From: Simmondsia chinensis
Lineage: Eukaryota; Streptophyta; Magnoliopsida; Caryophyllales; Simmondsiaceae
Length of the DNA: 64,000 nt
Direction of reading: 5' to 3'
Assembly: GCA_018398585.1 (NCBI GenBank)
Contig: JAGTTD010000001.1
Span: 250,501-314,500, forward strand
The position numbers and the translations under genes were made by a program. Below, one piece after another: positions 34,012 to 45,150 of the stretch. Each line of letters starts with the position of its first letter. Positions within the stretch are counted from its first letter, which is position 1. Under the pieces are notes generated by a model that worked only from the letters and a program-made list of their open reading frames with translations, was not told the DNA's origin and searched no databases.

Positions 34012-34942
34012 GAGAGGGGGAGATGGTAATCGTGTAAGTATATTATTGGCAGAATTTGTTTATACTTTATTTGGGGCATCGTGTCAGTATATTATTGACC
34101 TACTTTTTTTTTTATATATATATTTTAAATTGATTAAAGAGAAGTGTTTAGTGCAAGAGAATCCCCAGTGATGTAGTTGTCAAATTTTCCACGATTAAGA
34201 AATTTGAATTTTTCTGGTTTATGTTCAAAAAAAAAAAAAAAAAAAAAAAAAAAAGAAAATTGAATTTTTATGTATTGTGTACAGCGTGCCAGTTAATTTA
34301 TTAAAACTGCACGATCTGCGTGTCAATTATGAAAGTAAAGGCGGTCCATGAATTAGGAAGTGCCGATCTAATCTATAAGTTCAGAGAGGGTATGGATGGA
34401 TTTACATGAGTTAAATCTGTTTATATGATGAAAATAAAATTTCTAACTTGCTTCAGTCCTCGGTAAGGATATGAGATGAGTCATGTCAAATCAGGTCACA
34501 GGTTTAATATGTACAATATTTTTTTGGGGGGGTTGAGAGTTAGAAAAACAAATGAATTAAAACTTAATTAGGAGAATTAATTAATTTTTTTGAGTTTTAG
34601 AGGTATTTGAAATTGTTAGAAAAATTCTACTTCTCATACTCTGTCAATTTTTCTGATATGCAACCAGTTGGAGGGCATATATCCCCTTGCCATTTATTTT
34701 GATTGCATATGCTACTTTTAAATAACCAAGCAAGACGTATAATTTGTACAACATCATGACTCATAGTATATTACTACTTTAAATGAAATCTTTTCGATTA
34801 AAAAATTGGTGTCTTGTGTTATATAGTTATTCTAATTTTAGATCTAGTTATTGAAGATATATTCCAACTTTAATGTAAGTATTTAGTTTGGGTGCGTGTG
34901 CCTATACATGTACATACATACATACATACATATATATATATA
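34012..34942. other. upstream region of the intact UGT
   Basis: AT-rich, with a 30-base poly(A) tract near 34226 and CATA/TA microsatellite at 34914-34942. No gene seen. Confidence 0.4.
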
Positions 34943-35126
34943 ACATAACTCTTAGGAGTAGTGAGAGATGATATGAGTAAATTATAACTACTAGATCTAA
35001 ATCAAAGGCATAAATATAAAATTACTTTCACACTTTCCATTAAAGTCAATAACTAATATTTTCTTAATTTAAATATAATGGTTATAATTTATTCTTTCAT
35101 ATTTCATCATCCTAAAAGAGTCATGT
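34943..35126. repeat. MITE-like inverted-repeat element, copy 2
   Basis: Left end ACATAACTCTTAGGAGTAG and right end (reverse complement) ACATGACTCTTTTAGGATG form inverted repeats. Inner words TATAACTACTAGATCTAAAT and AATGGTTATAATTTATTC pair as well. It is related to the element at 19834. A target duplication could not be fixed because the left flank is a TA microsatellite. Confidence 0.55.
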
Positions 35127-35397
35127 CTTACATAGTATTTGACTATATAATTCTAGTGATCATACATCATTTTTTTTTAATATTTCGTTTTATTTTTGAG
35201 TTTACTCTATTTCTCTAGAGTGCATAATCTTTTCTTTAATATTTTAACTATATTGAAGGACCCAAAATTTAAGGGAAGGTGCAAGAAAAATTTTGGGGGA
35301 GAAGGGGACAACTTCAAATATATGTTTATATATTATATAGGATTTATATATTTTAATACCATAATATTTTTAAAAATAATAAAAAAAGGCCCTAACT

Positions 35398-35609
35398 CCG
35401 AAGTTAAGCGTACTTGGGCGAGAGTAGTACCAGGATGGGTGACCTTCTGGGAAGTCTTCACCCTCAGGTTGGGGGCACTGGGAAACAGCCTCTCTTCAGG
35501 TTAACACCCTGAAGGGGGAAGGCTGCGTACATTCACCCTCCCCCCCCCCCCCCCCCCCAGACCCTGCGTAGGCGGGAGCCCTTGAGGCACTAGGTATGTT
35601 CCTTTTAAT
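35398..35609 (+). mobile_element. 5S rRNA-derived SINE, 5'-truncated
   Basis: A 16-bp duplication AAAAAAGGCCCTAACT (35382-35397 and 35610-35625) brackets the insert. It starts inside the 5S sequence: CCGAAGTTAAGCGTACTTGG, then GGCGAGAGTAGTACCAGGA and TGGGTGACCTTCTGGGAAG, which match the internal control region of plant 5S rRNA. After about 35461 come the shared middle segment (CTCAGGTTGGGGGCACTGG, GAAGGCTGCGTACATTC), a run of about 20 C at 35540, and the tail CAGACCCTGCGTAGGCGGG and GCACTAGGTATGTT. Confidence 0.85.
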
Positions 35610-35625
35610 AAAAAAGGCCCTAACT

Positions 35626-36335
35626 TTTTAAAATTAATTAACAGATCCATGAGTTTTTGTCGTATTAATGAAAGTACCCATAAGTTTTTGTCATTTTAAT
35701 AAAAAGTCTCACTTTCCTACATGAAAATGTTATTTTTGGTAGACAAAGCTGAAATGTCAACTATTATTTTACTAATATTATAGTAAAACAATAAAAATAC
35801 CCTTCAATAACTGTATTTTTGAACAAAATAAGCAAAAATAGGTAGTTTTTACATATTATAATATCTTAAATTTTGTGCTAATAATAACAGAATAAGAGTA
35901 TTGAAGGGTAATTTTTGTTTAAATAAAAAGAAATTGTCATATCAACTTTGTTAATGAAAAATGATATTATAACGCTGTAGAGGGGCTTTTTATTAATATG
36001 ATAAAAATTTAGAGGCTTTTTTAATAATTTCAAAAGGTTAAAATCTTTTTATTATTTTTAAAAACGTTAGGATACTAAATTATAAATAACCCTATTATAT
36101 ATGATTTCATTTTATTTATTCATTCTTTTTTCATATTTGTTTCATTCCTTTATAAGTTAATCTAATGGTTATTTCAAACTTTCATTTTATTTTAAAATTA
36201 AAAATGAAGTGCCTAATTGAACTTTTAAAGAGCGTACTTTTTTCAAAATAAAATATCTTTAACTTGTTCATGATTTTTAGATTGAAAATTTTCTTTTAAA
36301 TGTCATTATAGTTCACTATACAAAATAAATATATA
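35626..36335. other. intergenic, AT-rich
   Basis: No gene or clear repeat seen. Confidence 0.4.
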
Positions 36336-37419
36336 GGCTCCGTTTGTTTCAAGGGAAAACCACATTCTAGGAAGTGGTTTCCCATTTTCCTTTATTTGGC
36401 CCGTCATTAGCTCACGGAAAAGGTTTTCCGACGGAAAACCTTTTCCCTCAAATGAGGGAAAATGAATTCCCTTTTAAAATAGGAGAAGTCTTGATTCTAA
36501 GTGGCTCAAAAACCTTCACGGTTATCATCATGCAAATTGAGATCGAATCAAAATAAACCAGACTGCACTATAAAACATTTAATGTGAACATCAAACAAGA
36601 ATTAGACTAAATAATAAAAGCAGCTTCAATATTACTTTATTATTGTTGCAACAGAACAACTTTAATCAAGTTGAATTGTTACATAATATTATAAAATAAA
36701 ATTATTTAGGTAATATTTTAGCATTTATTACATAGATACTGTGATATTTCAGTAATATACAATGATGTACCCTAAAGTTTAAAAATTCTCTCATAAATCA
36801 TGTATCTTTTGTTAAAATTTAGTGTATTTTAAATGAAAACAACAATCTACATGTATCCTATATCATAATGCAATAAATTTTTTTTTTGAAAATGCTAACA
36901 TGACACATTTTTTGATAATATATAAGTAATTTTTGTTAGAATGTGGACAACCTTTTGATAATATGATATTTATACCATATCAGTTTTTGGAAGAAATTAA
37001 TCGAATTTTAATGAAAATTCACCAGATTTTAACACAATATATATACAAGTGATAAAATTTCTTATCTCATGACACCTCATTGTATATAATAAAATGACAG
37101 AATATTTGCATGATAAATACTCAAATTTTAGAATACCTAAGAAATAGTTTTCCTAATTTATACAGCTTTGATAGTTAAATTTTTATTTTGTTACTTCATA
37201 TATATTGTATGATTGCTTATGTTGTCCAATAAAAAGATATAAAATGATAGGTAAAATTTTTTCTTTTAAACATACACGAAGACATCACAATGGGGAATTA
37301 AGTTTTCCTTTGAAACAAACAATGGAAAACCCCACTCTGAATTTATATTTCCTTGGAAAACCTTTTCCGAAGAAAAATTAATTCCAAAATTCTACTTTTC
37401 CGTCAAAATAAACGGAGTC
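36336..37419. mobile_element. terminal-inverted-repeat element, about 1.08 kb
   Basis: Left end GGCTCCGTTTGTTTCAAGGG and right end (reverse complement) GACTCCGTTTATTTTGACGG are inverted. Inside each end lie matching GGAAAACC/GGTTTTCC words, including TTTTCCGACGGAAAA. No transposase frame is seen and no target duplication is convincing, so the superfamily is not assigned. Confidence 0.55.
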
Positions 37420-38021
37420 TTAGAGTACAAATTTTTGAAAGAATAAATTTACCCCTTTTTTTTGAATTTTATGATCTTCAACTTTTTGTTACCATTTTTT
37501 ATTTAAAATTTTCAATTTTTGGATTTTTAGTTTAATTTTAATATTTTTCTTGTGAACTTTATTATTTAATTGAGACTTTTCATAATCGTTTGAATTCATT
37601 AGTGTCCGTTGTCATATCTTATAAATATTATCATTTTCTATAAGAAATTAAACTTTTTTAAAAGAAAAATATTTATATATGACAAATGTAGGTGATCCAT
37701 GAAGCTTCTAGGCCTCGACCAAAAAAGAAAAATTAAAATAACATTGAAGCTATGGGCCCATTATTTAATGTGAACAGATTGCCTCCAATAGACAAATTTC
37801 ACACACAAAACATTTAAAAAAAAAAAAAAAAAAAAACCAAACTCAAACTCTTGATCACAGTTACATTCAAACACAAGAAGCTCGTCACACTAGATCACAT
37901 AAATACATATATAAATGTATGCAGTATCTTTTACTCCAAATTCAAAGTTCATCAATGGAAGTCGAAATCTGGAAAGACAAGGGAGATATCAAGCTTTGCT
38001 CCCACCAGAAGCTCAGAGATT
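37420..38021. other. intergenic, 3' flank of the broken UGT
   Basis: AT-rich. From about 37860 the sequence (AAGCTCGTCACACTAGATCA) resembles the 3' flank of the intact UGT near 31285, so it belongs to the duplicated unit. Confidence 0.45.
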
Positions 38022-40495
38022 TCACTTTTGGGGAAAAAATACATTGTTTTTCAACTTTACAAGGTCCAAATACGATGATCCATTCAGTGACAGTGCCTCA
38101 TGCGCTAGTCTCCCCCACTCCTCCGCCTTCTTCCTCATCCCCTTTCCCTTCTCCCCCTCCATTATTTCCCTCACCTGCACCTCCACTACCTCCCTCCTAA
38201 CTTTATTGTCGGTCTCCATCCCTAATCCCCCACTTGTTGCAGATGGACCAACAATTCGTCTGTTGTTCTGCAAAAAACGGCCAACAGATCATCGGAATTC
38301 CAGCGCTGATGCTTTCAACGGTCGAGTTCCACCCTGCGTGGGTCAGGAAAGCCGCGGTAACGGGATGGTTCAACACCTTCTCTTGGTTGCACCAGCTGGC
38401 CAACATCCCCCTGTTTTTGGTCTCCTCTACAAACTCTGGTGGCACAGCAGCAGAGTCCCCAGCGACAACGTCTGGCCTAATAATCCATAGAAAGTGTTGC
38501 TTACTATTCGCCAAAACCCATGCAAACTCAATTAGGTTCACTTTCGACATGGTCGTGACACATCCAAAACTAATGTAAATCACTGATTTAGCCTTTTGGG
38601 AATCAAGCCACTGGAGGCAAGAGTCATCCTCTTTCCACAAGCTATTTCCAAGGGCCCTGGTTTCCTCGTCTAATCCAACCTGATTTAGTATAAGTTGAAG
38701 AGGGCCAACGGAAAACAAGGGGCCATTGCTGACAGCGGCCAAGTCACGGAGGACGTCATTATCTAAGGCATGAAAGGTATTGAAGATGATGGGCCAGCCA
38801 GATCTACGTGTGGTCCTTTCTGCAACCAAGGTGTACTGGAGAACAACATCATCAAGGGTCGTAGTCCTAATGAAAGTTGGGATGTCTTTTAAGCGTATGC
38901 CTTTCATAGAGTCGGGTGCCCAGTCAACAACCATGTCCATAGTGCCATTTGTCATGTAATTGGGATCTACTCAAATGCCATGTAAACACAGGATAGAATA
39001 TCTTTAGAAGGATATCACATGACACGATATAATGTGGCCATTGATAGAAGAAAATATGAAACTTAACGAAACATATTACATGATGAAAACCGGCATTTTG
39101 GAAGAGGAGCTTCAGAATTGGTACACACCATCGTGTACAACATAGAGTTACAGACTATGTACAACCATGGCTAAACAATGATATTGGGGACAACATTTGG
39201 GTCTAATACCTCGGATACAACCTCCCTTTAGAGTAACACCTTTAAGGGATAAGGCCACGTATATCCAACCCCCCCGAGCCCCCGACCCTACATTTGCGAG
39301 AACCCTTGAGGCACTGGGCTTGGTATTGTTGTTGTATCTGGGTCTAATACCACAGCAAAGAATATTGCTCATAAATCCGCCTAGACGACTGGTTTGACAT
39401 GGAGAAAATCGCAGCTAATTTTTAGGGGTCACTTTCCGGGGGTAAATCAAAGGTAGAACGGACAAAATCTGAATAACATGACACAAAGATCGCAAGTTGG
39501 TTCAGGAATTTTGCAATCGAGTTGAATTTGGATTGACACGTTTAACTCATTGAGATAATTTGGCAGAATTTGGGTTTGGCTTAGATCAATATACTTTCAA
39601 TATATTTAACATGTTTATATAACTATATTATTCACATGTTTGTAAATTGACAAAAAGCTAACAAAAGTAACACTCAAACATTAATGTTTATCAATTGAAT
39701 TAAGGGTTGATAATTTCTAATTTATTTAATGAATAGATCGGGTTCGGATTGACTCTATATGAAACCTCGACGAAGATCAATCTGATATTTCAGGTTCCAA
39801 TTGATGGCTGAGTCTTCAGGATTTTACAACTTTTGGCAGTTTTGCACCCATCAAACAGCAGAATTGTGCTAACTCTATACTGATTGAACCCAAATCCAAA
39901 CCAAACCCTAGCTAATTAACCTATGGAGCTGGCCTTAGAAAACTAAAAATCAGATAGAGGAATAGTTTAATGGTACCTTTGAAAGGGACCATGGCCTTGT
40001 CAATTAGTGGTTGATACAGAGAATACCCCAGAAGCCCACAAGCACTTGCGTTCCAGAACATCACCACCGGTATGTTCAGCTCCTTGCCGGCATCCGCTGT
40101 AAAGGGCATCGCAAAGTCCCCTATTATATGCGTCACCGGCGGGATCTTCCCATCAGCAGCCTCCTCGTTAAGCTTGTGGATGAGCTCCTTGAAGATACCA
40201 AGGAAGTTAGTCAGCACAGAGTTCCAGAGCGTGGAAGGTCCTGAGTGGAGTCACCGTCGGTATGGGGGAGACCGTCGGGGATGGTGACGTAGCGGAAGGA
40301 AGGGAGGCCAGCTAAGGCATCGGCGCCGCGGGAGCGGACAAGACGGCGGTAGTTGTACTCAGTGTGAACAAAGGAGATGTGGAAGTTGAAGAAGGAAGAG
40401 TGGAGGAGTTTGGCGACTTTGAGGAGGGGGTTGACGTGACCTTGTGCCGGAAATGGCACCCCAACAGCGGGGGGTTTCTGATCTCCGACCGCCAT
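38022..40495 (-). pseudogene. UGT85-like glycosyltransferase pseudogene (two frameshifts)
   Basis: Same two-exon layout as the intact UGT: exon 1 40495-39977 (donor AAAG/GTACCA), exon 2 38966-38022 (acceptor GAGTAG). Aligned by eye to the intact copy, exon 1 lacks one base near 40228, just after TQDLP, and exon 2 has one extra base near 38225, just after CNKWG. Everything else of the fold is present, including [12 protein letters not shown] with the catalytic His and a complete PSPG box (WCNQEKVLNH to FFAEQ). The reading frame as given stops soon after the first break. It could be a recent pseudogene, or either base could be an assembly error. The 1-kb intron holds a SINE at 39211. The TATA box of the intact paralogue is not found upstream. 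Confidence 0.85.
39211..39338 (+). mobile_element. SINE, second subfamily, in the UGT pseudogene intron
   Basis: A 13-bp duplication TGGGTCTAATACC (39198-39210 and 39339-39351) brackets the insert. It has ACAACCTCCCTTTAGAGTAA at the 5' side, then ATAAGGCCACGTATATCC and the tail AACCCTTGAGGCACTGGG with TATTGTTGTTGTA. The tail is the same type as in the 5S-derived elements. The head shows no 5S sequence and resembles the relic at 42786. Confidence 0.75.
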
Positions 40496-40770
40496 GGATT
40501 CTCTCTCTAAAGCTTTCTCTCTCTAACAGGAAGATGACAGGAGTTGTGTGGGGTGCACAGTTAGTTAAACATGGTATCAGAATAAAACGGTATCTAATAT
40601 ATACGTGTATTATTCGATTTTTTGTACTAAAAGTTTGGTCAAAAATTTGATAAAAAATGCGTTTAAAACAGTTACATTTTTAAATGTATGACTCAAAAAT
40701 TCGGATCAACTTTTGCAAATTAGAGTATGTACGAGCTAAAATAATGGAAAATTATTACTTATGTTCCCTG

Positions 40771-41580
40771 GAGTCGATTCCCAAAATAATGCTAAAAAAT
40801 AAAAAAATTAAAAAAATAATGCCAAAAAAAAAATATTTCCAAATTTATTGTTGAACCGAGTTTACAAAACAAGGCTTTAATAAACCGCGTATAACAATGG
40901 TATAAACTGCGTTTTAATAATGCGGTTATATTAACTAAACCGCGTCACGAAGACGCGTTTTATTAAACACAAAACCGCGTTATTTAGACGCGGTTTATCA
41001 TTGTTATAACCGCGTCTTTTGGACCCGGTTTACTAGGTTTATCTAAAAAATCTCGGCCCATTCATTCATGCGTGCTCTCTCCGCTGCTCTCACCGTCTCT
41101 CTGCCTCTTTCTCGTTAACCCACCACCAGTCACGTTGTTCGCCTCCTCCTTTCTTTTGCTTATACACTAGAGATATTTCAAGTACTATTATTGGAGTTAT
41201 TTGACCTCCACTTATGATGTTGGAGCTTACCATTATGGGATCAATATGATAATCATCACAAATTGTGGCATAATAAAAACTATAAGTTAACAAAAGAGTG
41301 AAGAATTGCGGCATAATGGTAAGTATAAGTGAAAATAAAGGAAATTTTGAATTCCTGGCGTTAAACTGCGTTTTATAAACTCGGTTCATGGATAAACAGC
41401 GTTTAGTAGACGCGGTTTATGTTGAAGTTAACCGCCTTTACTAAACGCGGTTTATACTTAAATAAACCTCATTATTTTGATCCGATTTTATTAAAATTTA
41501 AACGCGTTTTGTAAACACGGTTCAACATTAGATTTGAAAATATTTTTTTTTCAACATTGCATTATTTTGAGAACCGACTC
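40771..41580. mobile_element. Mutator-like element, copy 2, 810 bp, inverted relative to copy 1
   Basis: A perfect 9-bp duplication TGTTCCCTG (40762-40770 and 41581-41589) encloses ends GAGTCGATTC and GAACCGACTC. Arrays of AACCGCGT/ACGCGGTT palindromes lie inside both ends. The central region (about 41080-41340) is the reverse complement of the centre of copy 1 (CATTATGCCGCAAT and TATCATATTA-type words match). No transposase is encoded. It sits about 270 bp upstream of the UGT pseudogene start. Confidence 0.9.
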
Positions 41581-41589
41581 TGTTCCCTG

Positions 41590-42213
41590 AGATTAGACTA
41601 TTTATTACATAGATACCTTGACATTTTGATATTCACAATGTATTGTTCAATATTTTTATTATGTAGGTATTTTATGTCGTAATTTAATAATTTTTATACA
41701 AATTTAACCTATTTTATATGAAAAATACAAATATAATACATGCATACAATAATATACATAAATTATGTCAATATTTTTAATAAAAGTTCAACAAATTGTG
41801 ATAAAAAAGTTTAAAAAATTTTAATTAAACTACATAAATGATAAAATTTTAAAACCTTAAATTATTTTATTATATATTTAAAAATAATAAAATAAGATAA
41901 ATAAATTTTTTATAAATACTATAATACATTCGACCTAATTTAACAAAAGTACATAAATGTAAGTAATATACAATATTAATATATATATATATGTATATTA
42001 TTTGTATATAATATACGAATTTATTAACTATGGGGTGGGGTGGGGACCACTTTAGCAAGGGTTGGGGGATGGTCATCGTGTCGGTACACTATTGGTTCAC
42101 TTTTATTATATATTAATTAATAAATTATTTGTATAAAAATCTTCCCTCATTCTTAAGTTTTTAGAAGATTACTTACCATCGTCGTTTTTCAAGTTAAATG
42201 AAGAAGATTAGAT
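41590..42213. other. intergenic; displaced UGT upstream sequence
   Basis: AT-rich. At 42040-42110 the words GGGGGATGGTCATCGTGTCG and ACTATTGG resemble the upstream region of the intact UGT (34017-34105). No gene seen. Confidence 0.4.
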
Positions 42214-42228
42214 AAGGTCTCACTCAAA

Positions 42229-42481
42229 AAAAAAAAAAAAAAAAAAAAAAAAACATACCCACTATCTCAAGGGCTCCCGCCTACGCAGCGTCTGGGGGGC
42301 GGATGTACGCAGCCTTCTCCCTTCAGAGTATTAACCTGAAGAGAAGCTGTTTCCCAGTGCCCCCAACCTGAGGGTGAGGACTTCTCATGAGGTCGCCCAT
42401 CCTGGTACTACTTTCGCCCGAGTAAGCTTTACTTCGAAGTTTTAATGGAATCCGATGACGGCATGTTGGTGCCCTCTTTGG
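42229..42481 (-). mobile_element. 5S rRNA-derived SINE, nearly full length
   Basis: A perfect 15-bp duplication TAAGGTCTCACTCAA (42214-42228 and 42482-42496) brackets the element. On the minus strand, 42474 to about 42374 follows plant 5S rRNA over about 100 bases: GGGCACCAACATGCCGTCAT, ATCGGATTCCATTAAAACTT, GAAGTAAAGCTTACTCGGGC, AAAGTAGTACCAGGATGGGC, GACCTCATGAGAAGTCCTCA. This covers the polymerase III control boxes in diverged form. The shared middle segment (CTCAGGTTGGGGGCACTGG, AGAAGGCTGCGTACATCC) and the tail (CGGGAGCCCTTGAGATAGTG) follow, ending in a T run. It is a SINE and not a 5S gene, because 5S-like sequence makes up only the head. Confidence 0.9.
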
Positions 42482-42496
42482 TAAGGTCTCACTCAA

Positions 42497-43870
42497 CTAA
42501 ATCTAAATTAAAAAAATAACTTTAGATAAAGTAACGATGGATTAAAATAGATTTAGCTAATATTGTGGTTTTAGATAGAGGAAAATAACGAAACTAGTGC
42601 TTGTATGCTAGGCTTTCAAGTTAGATAATATTGATTGTTATTTGCCTGATTGCACAGGTTTCTTGTTGCTTGTTGTTCGGTTGCGTTCTTGGTGCTTTAT
42701 CTTCCCGTGTTTCCTTAATTTTTACTTTTTTACTTTTACCTTTTACATTTTGCTTTGTTTTTATCTCTTGTTCTTAAGGTTGGGGCCCGCGAATATAACC
42801 TCTTTTTAGGATAACACTATAAATATGTAAGACTTTTTCAAGTAGCGCCCTGAGCTGGTAAGGTTCTGTATATCTCACCCCTCCCGAAACCCTTAAAGCA
42901 CTGAGTTTATTATTGTTATACTTACTACTTACTACCTTTTTCTTCAATCTTCGCTTTCACATTTATATAAAAGTTAATTTATAATAATATTAACTCTTTT
43001 CTTTTCGATATAGATTTATATACATTATTATATCTATAAATTTTATTTTTTATTTATATTAATAGATTAATTTATTAATTATAGAATATAAATATGATTA
43101 TTTACAATTTCATCACATTTAATATTGTGCAGGAAAAGTTAAGTTTTATTAAATTATAAAAATAGTGTTAAAAAAAAGTTAAATTATAAAAAGAGTAATA
43201 ATTATTGTAAAGAGAGTGCCCACCCTCGAAGCCACGTGTCAATTATGGGTTGGGATTGGGTTGCGTTGAGGAGCCGCATTTCGCAACTATTACTATATTC
43301 CCTCTGCACTTTGTTGTTCATTTTTTCCGAAGAATTTGTCCATTTTAAAATTTGAGTAATTATTATTTAAGTTTTTAATATTTTAATATATATATTATGA
43401 TATTTTAAGATTTAAAAAATATATTATTTAGATATTTTGAAGTTTAAAAATTTTATTTATTAGGTAACAATTTTCAAATTATATAGATTTTTATTACAAG
43501 TTGTTAGTAATGGACATAGTTATAGTAATATATATGTATTTTTAATCATAATATTATAATTTTCTACTATAAAATGCTAACATACCACATTATTTTACTA
43601 ATATGGCGATATCTTCTGTCATAATTCAGTGACTTTGATTTGCTTTGAAAAAATTGATAGAGCTCGTATATGTTATTGTAACCATGTATTGCGTTAGCAT
43701 TTTACGGTGAAAATATTTGAATTTTCACAAAAATTCAGCAATGCATAGGGCAAATATTTTAAAACTTGAGGGTACCTCACTATATATGTTGACATGTCAG
43801 GATACCTAGGTGATAAATGATCAAACCTCAAGGTGCCTAAGTGATAATTTTTCTTTTTTTCGATTTATTA
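42497..43870. other. intergenic; one degraded SINE
   Basis: A probable old SINE lies at 42786-42925 (ATATAACCTCTTTTTAGGAT, AAGGTTCTGTATATCTCACC, AAAGCACTGAGTTTATTATT). It is of the subfamily seen at 39211, without a clear duplication. The rest is AT-rich, with no gene. Confidence 0.5.
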
Positions 43871-43875
43871 ATTAA

Positions 43876-44193
43876 GGTCTTGTTTGGTTGACATATGAAT
43901 TGAATTTCTGCAGAAAGTTATATTTTTAAAAAATTCAACTCCCGTGTCAATTTTATAAGAAGTAGGTAAAGTATATTTGGTTGTTAGAATGGGAAATAAA
44001 ACTTTTATGGTGAGGTTAGTTAAAAATAAAAGAATTAGAACTTACCTAAAGACTTACGTAAGTTATTTCCTGAATTTTGAATGAATTGGAAGCAATTTCA
44101 GTTGCCTACTTCCTGCCAATCAAACAAGAGGCAAAATTTGTAATTTTTATAAATTCTACTTCCTATATTTACTTCCTACATACTAAACGAGGC
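43876..44193. mobile_element. short terminal-inverted-repeat element
   Basis: Left end GGTCTTGTTTGGTTGACA and right end (reverse complement) GGCCTCGTTTAGTATGTA are inverted and carry the AACGAGGCC-type end common in plant MITEs. About 320 bp. No target duplication could be settled. Confidence 0.45.
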
Positions 44194-44649
44194 CTTTATT
44201 TTTTTCAAAATTTAGCACACAACTATTTGAATTTTGATTTGGGCACTATTTGGCGTATAAACTGGAATTTGAATTTTAAGTTTAATATTAACTTTGTTGG
44301 AATTGTCATCAGGGTAGAATCAAGTTTCAATATTTAGATAATCAAAAAAAATTATATGATAAAATTGAAATTTCAAAACAATTTGGCTTAACTCTTGTTT
44401 TGGGTAGATCATTTTGGGTTCAAGTCATTCAAGTTAGGTCATTTTGAGGTATAGATCAAATTTAGATTGAGTTGGTTCTTTCAATTTTGATTGTTCTTGG
44501 ATTTTGGGTCAAATGGATTCAATTATCTCTAGATTTTAGGTACCTAGAGTTAATATCGAATATAAATTCGTCCCCTAAAGACATTAGAATGTCGGATTTT
44601 AGTTAAAATTCATTTCCACAAAACTAAGCAGTAAGTTGTAATTTTAATA

Positions 44650-45150
44650 ACTGGAGCCAATAGTTTACTGAGTTGAGTTTGAGCAAACTCAACGAGCTTA
44701 ACGAGCCAAGTCAGAACAAAAGGGATGCTCGGCTCGTTAATGTTTGCGAACAGTTTGATGAAGGCTCAATAAAAGCTCGTTAAGGGGCTCGATATGAGCT
44801 AGTTAAAAGCTCGTTAAGGGCTAGTATTGGTTTGATAATGGCTCCATACTAACTTGAAAAGTTTGGCTCAGTAGCGAGTTCAACTTGATAGCGAGCTCGG
44901 ATCGATTTTAAGCTTGATTGAAATCGATAATGAGCTTGAATCGATTTCGTAATGAACTCAACTCTACTCGATAAGCTTAACGAGCCAAGCCGAATACCAA
45001 ATACACTTAAATCTTATCGAACCGAGTTTGAACAAGGGACTGAAATGCCCGATAAGAGTTCGGTTCAAATTGGAGATCGATAAGCCTTATCGAACTCTAG
45101 TTAGAGCAAGACGATGCTTAGCTCAGCTCGGATCATTTACACTCCTACAT
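44650..45150. repeat. AGCTCG-rich dispersed repeat
   Basis: Dense words such as AAAGCTCGTTAAGGG, GGCTCGTTAATG and CGAGCTCGGATCGAT, ending AGCTCGGATCATTTACACTC. It has a recognisable second copy at 52690-52898 plus 54940-55040, split by a copia insertion. Probably the interior of a hAT-like element; no coding part seen. Confidence 0.6.

Noticed and set aside
42374..42474. A 5S rRNA gene on the minus strand (and a partial one at 35398-35461)
   Set aside because: The 5S-like part has many changes, lacks the true 5S end, is fused to a SINE body and is bracketed by target duplications. It is a SINE head and not a ribosomal gene.
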